A stretch of DNA of 30,844 nucleotides. It comes from Zwartia sp. (GTDB taxonomy: Bacteria > Pseudomonadota > Gammaproteobacteria > Burkholderiales > Burkholderiaceae_B). The DNA is taken from the NCBI GenBank assembly GCA_030653405.1, contig JAURZO010000175.1, positions 1-30,844 of the forward strand, written 5' to 3'. Below, piece after piece: positions 1 through 7,637 of the stretch. Under the pieces are notes generated by a model. It saw only the letters and a program-made list of their open reading frames with translations. It was not told the DNA's origin and ran no database searches. The translations under genes were made by a program, and so were the position numbers. The stretch's first letter is position 1, and each line of letters starts with the position of its first letter.

Positions 1-3000
1 GCTATTAGCACCACTTGTAATAGATGCTCCGGTTGTCTCCAGCGTAGTATTTAACGTTCCATTCTGAACAGAAACATTAACAGATGTTACTGTTCCATCC
101 ACATCACCAACAGAAATTAGTGTTGCTCCAGTGAAAGACAGGGTGAAGTCTTCAGCAACAGTAAGCGGTTGTGATGAGGTATCGGGTACAGTAATACGAG
201 GAACATCGTTAACTGAATTGACTTCAATGGTTACTGTTGCCTCACTAGACTCACGCAGCCCATTGGTAATGGTATAAGTAAAAGATTCCAAACCAAACAA
301 ATCAGGGCTAGGTGTGTAGACAAAAGATCCATCTGACTTTAAATAAGCTGCACCATATTGCAACGACAATTGTTTCCATCCATCGGATGATAGATAGTCA
401 CTATTTGTACTTGACGTTAAAGATCCAAATGCAACGTTATTAACTGAGGCAAGGGAAAGACTAGTTAAATCAACTGGATTTGAATCTTGCTCACCCAGCA
501 GGTCTACATTGTTATCGTCCGTAATCAAATTCTTATTAGTTAGAGTCGTATCCTCTAGGGTTGTGTAATCATTATTAACAGCTATCGGAATGAAGTCATC
601 ATCGAGCACCACGTTCAGTGGCAGCGTCGAAATGCCATCCGTATCATCGGCCGCAAAGTAACCACCCGTGCCGTCATCCTTGACCGTCGCCACACCCTCG
701 GCCGCCGTACCACCCGTGTTCGTCGCCACCAGCTTGAACGTCTCGCCATTGTCGATCGCGGTTTCCTGCTCCGTCGTCAGCGCTGTGCGCACCAACAACT
801 TGCCATTCGCATCCAGCGCCACAGCGCCGCTGGTGTAAGTCACCCAGCCACCGTTGATTAACACATCCGCGTTCGTCGGGTCGTAATACTCCAATCCGCT
901 CAGACCCGTCGTCGTCACGTTGCTCAGGCTTAGCGTCGTTAACTGACCCGCCACGCCGCTGACCGTAAACACCGCATACGGTGAACCTTCATTCACACTA
1001 AAGCTATTGACGCTCAGCGCACGGTCATCATCCTTAACCGCATCCGTGTTTTCACTTCCGTCGGCGGCATTAAAAATTTTACCGTTACCATCGTCTTTGA
1101 TAGCAGTGGTAGCAGAGGATGACTGCGTCAGCGTTGTACCAGTCGCAATAGTCGTTGCAACCAACTCAAAAGTCTCGCTTGGTTCATATATAGAATCAGA
1201 CTCAGAGACAATCTTCACACGAACAGTAAAGGTGCCACTTCCGCTTGGCTCCCCATCAACCAAATCATTCAATGGGGTTGGCTTGTCACCGGTTCCTGTG
1301 GTTTCGTTATATGTGTAAAGAACCCAAGCCGCTCCATTCCAATACTCAATCGTTGCCTCATTCGTAGCACCTGCCACTAACTCAAGCTCGGATGAAATGT
1401 TGTTGACAGAAAGCATCAACGGAACACCAGCATTACCTTTTACAGTAAAGAACGCATAGGTTGATGCCTCATTTACATCACCTAACGAAGTCACCGTAAC
1501 AGAAGAATCTCGATCTTTAGCTGCGACTAGATCTTCCGTACCATCAGTCGATTTATAAATAGTGCCTGAGCCATCATCCACAATCGCAGCGATACCGGTG
1601 TAGGAAGTACCGCCTGTATTTGATGCATTCAGGACAAAAGTCTCGGCGCCTTCATACAGCCCTGCGTTGATCGCTAAACCATCGTTAATGACACCGACCC
1701 TAACCAACAACTTACCGCCAACAGGAATCGCTGTAGTTCCGGCCACAAAGCTTTGCCAATTTGAACCATCGAAATACTGAAGTGTAGAGTTGAAATCCGA
1801 ACCTAGTGTTGCTGTCGCGCCCGTTACTGAAAGTCCACCGATTTTCTGACCAACAACTCCTGAAACTTCAAATACAGCATAAGGTGAAGCCTCGTTGACA
1901 TTGATGCTGCTTACTGACAGGGGTCGATCATCGTCCAGTGTACCTATTGCCGTTGCAGGAACGCCGCTTGCAAAAGTGTCTGAGTTATAGAGAACTCCTG
2001 TTCCGTCATCAACAATGTATGACAGTGCAGATGAAACAGAATCATCCGCGTTGATAACATTTAAACGAATTGATTCTGTAGGAATCAATTCACTACTCTC
2101 GCTGATCTTGTCTTGAAGCAATGCTGCGCGAACAAATAATTTCCCACTAACACCGAGCGTCAACGTACTGTCTGAATATGACTGCCAATTTGTACCATCG
2201 TAATATTGCAGCGAATCTACTAGGTCAGCACCCAGATCTGCGTAGCCAGCACCTACACCAGACTCAGCCAAATCAAGCCTGACCTTTTGACCAGAAGTTC
2301 CTGTCACAGTAAACAGTACATAACCGGAGGCCTCATTCACGGTTGTACCCGTGACCGCTACGGGAGTTACCGCACTCGTCAGAATAGTAATGTTCAAAAC
2401 ACCAGTGTCTGTTGCTGAGTCAGGATCCGATATCTTGTATGAAAAACTATCTACTGATCCATTCGGCGGGCTGGAAGCAGTTAGCGTGTAGGTATATTCT
2501 CCGCTATTGTTTATTCGAAGTGTTCCGTAAGTTCCAGTGAGTGTCACCTCGGCAGGCACCGTGTAGGAGAGATCGGTTGGAGCATTACCCGTAAATGCAG
2601 TGCTAAGCTGAACGATTGATCTATCGCCTGTAACGTTGGTAATTGCCTGAACTGTTCCAGAGTATCCAGAGCCGCTAAGCGTTGTACCAACACTCAACGC
2701 ACTAGCCTCAGTATCACTCAAGGAGATATATTGATTTGAAATATTAGTCGGGTTTATGACAGTTAGACTACCACTCACTCCAGTGATAGTTATGGTTGAC
2801 CCTGCGGTGAAATATGCGGGAGTTGTAGTTTGTATTTCTACGGTATAACGCTTTGTGCCGCTTCCAGAAACTGAAATCTCTTTGAAGGTGGCTCCTGCTG
2901 GGACACCGTCACCACTAAAAGAGACAAGCGTTCCAGCTTGCGGGATTTGGTTTTGTTGACTCGCCGATAGATCAAACTGAAAACTTAAATATGTATTGGC

Positions 3001-4803
3001 TTCCGTTGTCAGGCTTGTAGTCCCTCCAGTAATAGAAGATGGCGTCCCGCTCAACACGGAACCCGTACTCGCCTGCGTCACTGTCACAACATCATTATCT
3101 GGATCACTGTCATTCGATATTAGAGAAGTTTTTGCTGCAACCGTACCGCTTATCGTGCCACCCGAAACAAACTGAATTGACCGATAATCATCAACAGCGA
3201 CAGGTGCGCGATTAGCTGGATAAACTGTAATCGCTAATGTTGCAGTATCCGTTCCGCCGTTTCCGTCACTGATTGTGTATGTAATAACAGGCACAACCCC
3301 AGAAACACCATTTGTAGCCACAAACGTGTAATTGCCGTTGGCAGAAAGAGTGAAGGCACCAACGCCAGAAATACTATAAGGGGTGCCAATAACAAACGAA
3401 CCACCCTGACCCGCAATGGAAAAACTTGTAACTGTTAAAGTATCGTTGTTTGCATCCGTATCGTTACTTAAAACATTACCGGAGGTCGATCCAGCACCTG
3501 CGTCCGACAAGACAATTTCTTTGACATCATTCACTGCATCCGGTGCACTATTCGGCACAATGAATGAGTTCAGCGCAGTATCAACTGGATCACTACTCGT
3601 GCCGTAGGTCCCACCAGCTGCGAAGTAACTTTTGTTGAAAACAAGGGCATACGCTTTCTCTACTCCGATCGGCTCATCCCCAATCGTAGGTGTAGTGCCC
3701 GCATAATAAAAATAAACACCCTCTACTTTGCTACCTGTCTTAAAGAGTCGACTGATCACACCTGCAATCTGCTGTCGGACTCCGCTTGAATCCGTATAGT
3801 TCAAGTAACCAGCGACGTTATTCCCTGAAAAATACGGCGCATTCGGATCGGTGGATGTAAAGTTAAAATTCGTTCCATTAAACACTTGCAAATTCGCAAG
3901 TAAGTTTGCCTCTTGGCTAGCAGCAGAAGGCGTCCCTTGATAAACCGCAGCAAAAGCAATCGACGCACCCTCGGTCTGCACAACCTGCCCATCTATCGTC
4001 AACGTATGCAGGTCATCTTCTGCAGCGATCCTTAAACTTTCCTCTGTAGTAATCGAGGCATTCAACACATCCAGAGCAAACGACTCGCCCTCATCACCCT
4101 TTGAATCAACGCTACCGTTAATCGCGTAGTCTGCGAAATGTCCAAATTCCTCGATCAGGACGCGCTCAATCCCTTCCGTTGTCGCCGCACTCGCAACCCA
4201 GCCCTCATTTAGATAAATGGTCGCCTGACCATCTGTGCCCTTAGCCGCAAACGCGCCGAACAATCCCTCCATTTCAGCATGTGATTGCAATTCCACACGA
4301 ACAACCAATTCGCCGGACAAAACCTTCGCTATAAAGTCTTCGGCTGACGTTCGCCACTCCGGCGTCATCTCTGACAGGCCACCACTAAAGTGATTAAATA
4401 GCTGCTCAACGGCATCTGGCTGCGAAAGAAAATCAACGATCAGTCGCTGCGACTCAAGTTGTGCGTCTGCAAAGGTGGCCGTCACTTCGTCAGTCGCGAT
4501 GTCGAACACTGTCGAAGGCTCAACCGGATCTGTCGCAAGCGATTCGCTTACGACCTGTTCCGCGAGTGTGGCTTCCGTGCCCGATGTCGTATCAACCGCC
4601 TCTGAAACCGAGCTCATCTGCTGCTCAACCGCAGTAACCGGCGCCAAGCTACTCTCAGCAACGGGCGCAACCGGCTCTGGCATCACTGCATCCGCAGTCG
4701 CGACCGCAGCACCGTCAAACAGCATCCGTGGCTCGAGTGCAATCAGCTTGAGCTTGGAGCGTGATCTCCACTTGCGTGAGCGTGATGATTCAAGATTAGC
4801 CAT
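1..4803 (-). CDS. Giant LEPR-motif type I secretion surface protein, C-terminus beyond window
   Basis: An open frame of 1601 codons runs from an ATG at 4803 to the window edge without a stop, so the C-terminus is missing. There is no Sec signal peptide. A basic N-terminus (residues 7-19 rich in R, K, S) is followed by LEPRMLFDGAA at 23-33, the N-terminal signature of giant proteins presumed to leave by type I secretion. A block with EEFGHFAD (218-225) and GDEGESFA follows, then two Asp-rich cadherin/VCBS-like repeats (about 405-610) with NAPDAVND/NRAPVAVDD-type starts and SNDTD/SNDSD motifs. Four Calx-beta-like repeats (about 806-1401) and another cadherin-like repeat complete the visible part. 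A Shine-Dalgarno-like TAGGA lies 9 bases before the ATG, and the hlyD-like gene ends 14 bp upstream, so they are probably one operon. Probable role: adhesion or cell-surface layer; the ligand is unknown. Confidence 0.88.
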   Translation of the reverse strand, partial: MANLESSRSRKWRSRSKLKLIALEPRMLFDGAAVATADAVMPEPVAPVAESSLAPVTAVEQQMSSVSEAVDTTSGTEATLAEQVVSESLATDPVEPSTVFDIATDEVTATFADAQLESQRLIVDFLSQPDAVEQLFNHFSGGLSEMTPEWRTSAEDFIAKVLSGELVVRVELQSHAEMEGLFGAFAAKGTDGQATIYLNEGWVASAATTEGIERVLIEEFGHFADYAINGSVDSKGDEGESFALDVLNASITTEESLRIAAEDDLHTLTIDGQVVQTEGASIAFAAVYQGTPSAASQEANLLANLQVFNGTNFNFTSTDPNAPYFSGNNVAGYLNYTDSSGVRQQIAGVISRLFKTGSKVEGVYFYYAGTTPTIGDEPIGVEKAYALVFNKSYFAAGGTYGTSSDPVDTALNSFIVPNSAPDAVNDVKEIVLSDAGAGSTSGNVLSNDTDANNDTLTVTSFSIAGQGGSFVIGTPYSISGVGAFTLSANGNYTFVATNGVSGVVPVITYTISDGNGGTDTATLAITVYPANRAPVAVDDYRSIQFVSGGTISGTVAAKTSLISNDSDPDNDVVTVTQASTGSVLSGTPSSITGGTTSLTTEANTYLSFQFDLSASQQNQIPQAGTLVSFSGDGVPAGATFKEISVSGSGTKRYTVEIQTTTPAYFTAGSTITITGVSGSLTVINPTNISNQYISLSDTEASALSVGTTLSGSGYSGTVQAITNVTGDRSIVQLSTAFTGNAPTDLSYTVPAEVTLTGTYGTLRINNSGEYTYTLTASSPPNGSVDSFSYKISDPDSATDTGVLNITILTSAVTPVAVTGTTVNEASGYVLFTVTGTSGQKVRLDLAESGVGAGYADLGADLVDSLQYYDGTNWQSYSDSTLTLGVSGKLFVRAALLQDKISESSELIPTESIRLNVINADDSVSSALSYIVDDGTGVLYNSDTFASGVPATAIGTLDDDRPLSVSSINVNEASPYAVFEVSGVVGQKIGGLSVTGATATLGSDFNSTLQYFDGSNWQSFVAGTTAIPVGGKLLVRVGVINDGLAINAGLYEGAETFVLNASNTGGTSYTGIAAIVDDGSGTIYKSTDGTEDLVAAKDRDSSVTVTSLGDVNEASTYAFFTVKGNAGVPLMLSVNNISSELELVAGATNEATIEYWNGAAWVLYTYNETTGTGDKPTPLNDLVDGEPSGSGTFTVRVKIVSESDSIYEPSETFELVATTIATGTTLTQSSSATTAIKDDGNGKIFNAADGSENTDAVKDDDRALSVNSFSVNEGSPYAVFTVSGVAGQLTTLSLSNVTTTGLSGLEYYDPTNADVLINGGWVTYTSGAVALDANGKLLVRTALTTEQETAIDNGETFKLVATNTGGTAAEGVATVKDDGTGGYFAADDTDGISTLPLNVVLDDDFIPIAVNNDYTTLEDTTLTNKNLITDDNNVDLLGEQDSNPVDLTSLSLASVNNVAFGSLTSSTNSDYLSSDGWKQLSLQYGAAYLKSDGSFVYTPSPDLFGLESFTYTITNGLRESSEATVTIEVNSVNDVPRITVPDTSSQPLTVAEDFTLSFTGATLISVGDVDGTVTSVNVSVQNGTLNTTLETTGASITSGANS
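600..2385 (-). repeat. Four tandem Calx-beta-like repeat units inside the giant protein
   Basis: Four protein repeats of about 140-160 residues follow each other. In transcription order each starts with VNEASGYVLFTV, VNEASPYAVFEV, VNEASTYAFFTV and VNEGSPYAVFTV (DNA about 2340-2308, 1900-1864, 1490-1441 and 1010-960). Each continues with a G-Q/V-x-x-L strand, a Y-x-G-x-W-x-x-Y/F motif, a KLxVR strand, an ETFxLxATNTGG strand and a V-D/K-DDG-x-G segment, and ends in a D-D-D-R-like linker. The spacing of the starts is about 480, 425 and 445 bp. Acidic loops suggest calcium binding, as in Calx-beta domains, but this is inferred. The last unit (about 600-1030) differs clearly in base composition from the others. 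Confidence 0.75.
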
Positions 4804-4817
4804 GATTTTCGTCCTAT

Positions 4818-5735
4818 TTATTTCAGCGCTGCTTCGATGTGCACTGTCCCGCTCATGCCTGGGCTCAGCTCTGGAAATTCACCATCAATCACTGCGGCTA
4901 CTTTGACGGTCTGACTGACCGAATCTATCTTGGCGCCGATACGCGTCACTTGCGCTGGATAGCTTTTATTCGTCTCGTCGATACTGATTTGAAATTTTTC
5001 ACCTGGCTTGATCCAGGACATCCAGGCTGAGGGAGCGATAAACTCAAGCTCCATCAAGGAGTTGTCCAAAATCTCCATCAACGGCTGGCCTGCTTGAACA
5101 AACTGCAGAGCGCGCACCTTTTGCTCAACGACCTTGCCTTTATAGGGTGCCTCGATGCGGCACTTACTCAAAAGAATCGTCAGCTCTTTGACTTCTGCGC
5201 TCGCCCTGTCGAGCTCCGAGGCAGAGTTTTCCGTCTCAACTTTGCTCACGGCGCCACGATCCAGGAGCTTGCGATTCGTGTCGTATTTACGCTGAGCGAT
5301 CTGCATCTGGGCTTTGACTTTTTGCAGCTGTGCTTCTTGCAGAGCGCAGTCAAACGAAACAATCAACTGTCCTCTTGAAAACGTCTCACCTTCGCGAACA
5401 GATAATTCAGATATTTTCCCGTTGATCTCGGACACAATCGACGTGAACTGTACGGGACTCAATTGGGCTCTGATTGCCTGCTTGGGGGCTTCAGATTTTT
5501 CTGCAACGACGACAGATGACACTAACTGGCGGGGTGTATTTTTAGGAGCAGTAGCCGCCACCACAACAGGAGGGACTGTTGTCACCTCACCACGCGACTC
5601 ACCTGAACGTTCAACGAGTGAAGCTGCGTTGACACCCGTTGCATCCACACCCCTCTTAGCCCATGGTCGCCACTCCACCAAGGCCAATGCCGCCAAAATT
5701 ACCACCGTAATAATTGCGACAAGTCGAGTATTCAC
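4818..5735 (-). CDS. HlyD/RND-type periplasmic adaptor (membrane fusion protein)
   Basis: This 305-residue protein has one N-terminal membrane anchor (residues 5-21, then RPWAK) and a periplasmic part. A first lipoyl half (GKISELSVREGETFSRGQL, about 110-130) leads into a short coiled-coil hairpin (about 135-190). The second lipoyl half (APYKGKVVEQKV) and a beta-barrel ending in PGMSGTVHIE follow. This is the order expected of adaptors that link an inner-membrane exporter to TolC. The start is a GTG at 5735, chosen because AAGAGG lies 6 bases before it and because it follows the TolC-like stop by 22 bp. At 305 residues it is short for the family, which fits its short hairpin. Co-transcription with the giant secreted protein suggests that it serves its export, but an RND-type efflux role cannot be excluded. 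Confidence 0.85.
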   Translation of the reverse strand: MNTRLVAIITVVILAALALVEWRPWAKRGVDATGVNAASLVERSGESRGEVTTVPPVVVAATAPKNTPRQLVSSVVVAEKSEAPKQAIRAQLSPVQFTSIVSEINGKISELSVREGETFSRGQLIVSFDCALQEAQLQKVKAQMQIAQRKYDTNRKLLDRGAVSKVETENSASELDRASAEVKELTILLSKCRIEAPYKGKVVEQKVRALQFVQAGQPLMEILDNSLMELEFIAPSAWMSWIKPGEKFQISIDETNKSYPAQVTRIGAKIDSVSQTVKVAAVIDGEFPELSPGMSGTVHIEAALK

Positions 5736-5757
5736 GTGAGACCTCTTGATCCTCGCC

Positions 5758-7320
5758 TCATGGTGACGCCTTGGCCTCAGCCAGGATCAAAGGGGGGAGT
5801 TCACCTGCGTTCCAACGTTGAAACGTCTTTTTCATCACATCTGACAACTCATTCAGAGAAACGTCCGTGACACTGCCGACATCGGGCTCAAGCCCAGCCG
5901 TCGCCTGGAGTCGACCACTTGCGGTGTACATTTGCGAAAGAGCTTGATATTTACGCAAACGGCTGAGAATAGAGGACGCGTCAGCGGCAACTTTTTCCGC
6001 CTCACTGGCATCTCCTTCACGAAAACGCTCAGAAATGATTCGGGCAATCTTGAAATCAACCTGATCAATCTCGACCGATCTTTCGTAAAGCTCCTGCGTG
6101 TACGCCAGTTGCTGCTTAGCCAGATACACCTGACTAATCACTGCCATCTGTGCCATCATGCGGCGCTGATTAGCAAGCTCTTCATTTGCCTCAGCATTGC
6201 GCTTGACCTGCGGAGCCATCAACAGATTCCAGAGGTTAAAGCTGACCTGCGCGGCACCCTCTACCCAGTTTTTATTAATGTAGTAAGCGTTATTACTGGT
6301 TTGTGGCCCATAGTTAAAACTCAAACCAGGCAAAAGGCGCAAAAGTGACTTGCGTGTTTCAAGAACAGCGATTCGCGCTTTATAGATACTCTCCTTCATG
6401 TCTGCGTTATGCGCCAACGCACGGACTTCAAACTCTTCAATTTGAGTCTTTGCATAGGAATTCGGCGCAAGTATCTTTTCTGGATCGTCCAAGATATAGG
6501 TCGTGTTGGCCGGCAAGTTGATCAGCTGATTGAGCTCAACCATCGCGGTCGACAGCTCCTGATCAATGGTTTGCAGGATTTTGACGTTATCCAACAAAGA
6601 CTTTTGATACCTCAGCGTCTCCAGAGGATTAGCAATACTGTCCCTACTATTAGCCTTTGAGTTTCGGATCGCCTTATTCGCTTGCGAGATTGTGTTGCGT
6701 AAACCGTCCTTCAACTTTTGAGCGCTTGCTGCGCGTAGATAGGCAGTTTGTATATCTTGTACGAGGAGATGCATCGTGCGACGACGACGCTCTGAGGCCA
6801 CCAACACTGAGTCCGCGTTCTGTTTTGCCGCGTAATAACTCACCCCAAAATCCAGGAGGTTCCAGCTAAGCGCCAAACCAGCTACGCCATAGTCTTTGGA
6901 TGAGTTTACAAATGGTTCACTCAGAGAAGGATTGCCTGAATAGGCACCGGTTGCCTCAGTAATGAAATAATTATTTCGATAGTTGTATCCCGCATTGGCC
7001 AAGACCTTCGGTAACATGTCATAACGCGAAACATCCAGAGTGCCCAGAGCAATCGCTTGCTCCATCATCTTGGCGCGGTACTCGAGGTTGTATTTCAAGC
7101 CTCGCGCCACGGCCTCAGAGAGAGGCATCGTGACCCCAACGACTTCTACATCCTTGTAGGTATTGATTCGATCCTGATCCAACAAGGTTTTTTGATCCTC
7201 TTGGCTGATCGGCTTAGGGACAATCGAACACCCGCCAACCAGCACCAAGGTCAAAAGAATGCCACTCCATGCCAGTGGGCCAGAAAATTTCAAGCGGTTA
7301 TTCGACTTGGTTTGAAACAT
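5758..7320 (-). CDS. TolC-family outer-membrane channel lipoprotein
   Basis: A protein of 520 residues when read from the ATG at 7320. The N-terminus MFQTKSNNRLK is followed by a hydrophobic stretch and a lipobox-like LVGGC with Cys at residue 31, so it should be lipidated in the outer membrane like other RND-type channel lipoproteins. The long helical body shows the duplicated TolC pattern: SxxxYGVAGLALSWNLLDFG in the first half and WVEGAAQVSFNLWNLL in the second, each followed by heptad-rich helices. A longer reading from a TTG at 7359 adds 13 residues; the ATG is preferred because it gives a standard signal sequence, but neither start has a strong ribosome site. It is the first gene of the minus-strand operon with the adaptor and the giant protein, and probably forms their exit channel. 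Confidence 0.86.
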   Translation of the reverse strand: MFQTKSNNRLKFSGPLAWSGILLTLVLVGGCSIVPKPISQEDQKTLLDQDRINTYKDVEVVGVTMPLSEAVARGLKYNLEYRAKMMEQAIALGTLDVSRYDMLPKVLANAGYNYRNNYFITEATGAYSGNPSLSEPFVNSSKDYGVAGLALSWNLLDFGVSYYAAKQNADSVLVASERRRRTMHLLVQDIQTAYLRAASAQKLKDGLRNTISQANKAIRNSKANSRDSIANPLETLRYQKSLLDNVKILQTIDQELSTAMVELNQLINLPANTTYILDDPEKILAPNSYAKTQIEEFEVRALAHNADMKESIYKARIAVLETRKSLLRLLPGLSFNYGPQTSNNAYYINKNWVEGAAQVSFNLWNLLMAPQVKRNAEANEELANQRRMMAQMAVISQVYLAKQQLAYTQELYERSVEIDQVDFKIARIISERFREGDASEAEKVAADASSILSRLRKYQALSQMYTASGRLQATAGLEPDVGSVTDVSLNELSDVMKKTFQRWNAGELPPLILAEAKASP

Positions 7321-7637
7321 TTGTATTTTGTGGGCTGAGTGAGTGTGTATTAGTACCAAAAGCCATCATCAATAATATTAGTATCCCAATTAAATAGCAC
7401 TTAAGTACCCAGTTAAGTGGTACTTAAGTCATTGTTTTTATTGAAAATATATCGAATGGTAACCATTAGAAATACTATCCCAATCAGGGATGGGAAAGAT
7501 TACCAATTCTTACAGTTTTGAAATTTTCTATGCCGCTCCATCAAAGTGAAGTGCTACCATCGCTGAAAATTCACCTAATAAATGCCGACCCACCAAACAT
7601 CAGGGTCTCCAATGCGCCTTATTTTTGACTGCCGCCC
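7321..7637. promoter_or_regulatory. Divergent control region between the TolC operon and the sensor kinase
   Basis: This AT-rich region of 317 bp separates two divergent transcription units and must hold both promoters. It contains the TTAAGT element (7399-7429) and a short dyad of AATGGT and ACCATT with a 1-base spacer (7455-7467). The 9-mer TATCCCAAT occurs twice (7382-7390 and 7476-7484). No convincing sigma-70 pair can be assigned by eye, and no small gene is visible. Because the response regulator is encoded by the neighbouring operon, self-control and control of the TolC operon from here is the simplest idea. Confidence 0.6.
7399..7429. promoter_or_regulatory. Probable operator: three TTAAGT copies within an 11-bp inverted repeat
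   Basis: ACTTAAGTACC (7399-7409) and GGTACTTAAGT (7419-7429) form a perfect 11-bp inverted repeat with a 9-base spacer. Read in one direction, TTAAGT occurs three times (7401, 7413, 7424) at 12- and 11-bp steps. Spacing near 11 bp, one helical turn, is typical of binding sites for OmpR/PhoB-type winged-helix regulators, and a regulator of that type is encoded at 9576-10265. The arms carry no T-run, so a terminator is unlikely. Which protein binds is inference. Confidence 0.55.

Noticed and set aside
1007..1318. Plus-strand frame of 103 codons near the left edge
   Set aside because: Antisense to the Calx-beta-like repeats; no ribosome site or known domain.
600..2385. CRISPR-like or nucleotide tandem array
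   Set aside because: The periodicity is at protein level with units of over 400 bp and diverged DNA; no short repeat-spacer pattern.
4475..4906. Plus-strand frame rich in Ser, Ala and Val
   Set aside because: It is opposite the N-terminus of the giant protein, which has the LEPR motif and a ribosome site; the low-complexity composition is a mirror effect of that gene.
7473..7495. ATCCC/GGGAT and TCCCA/TGGGA pairs upstream of the kinase
   Set aside because: Arms are only 5 bp and overlap one another in different pairings, so no single element can be supported.
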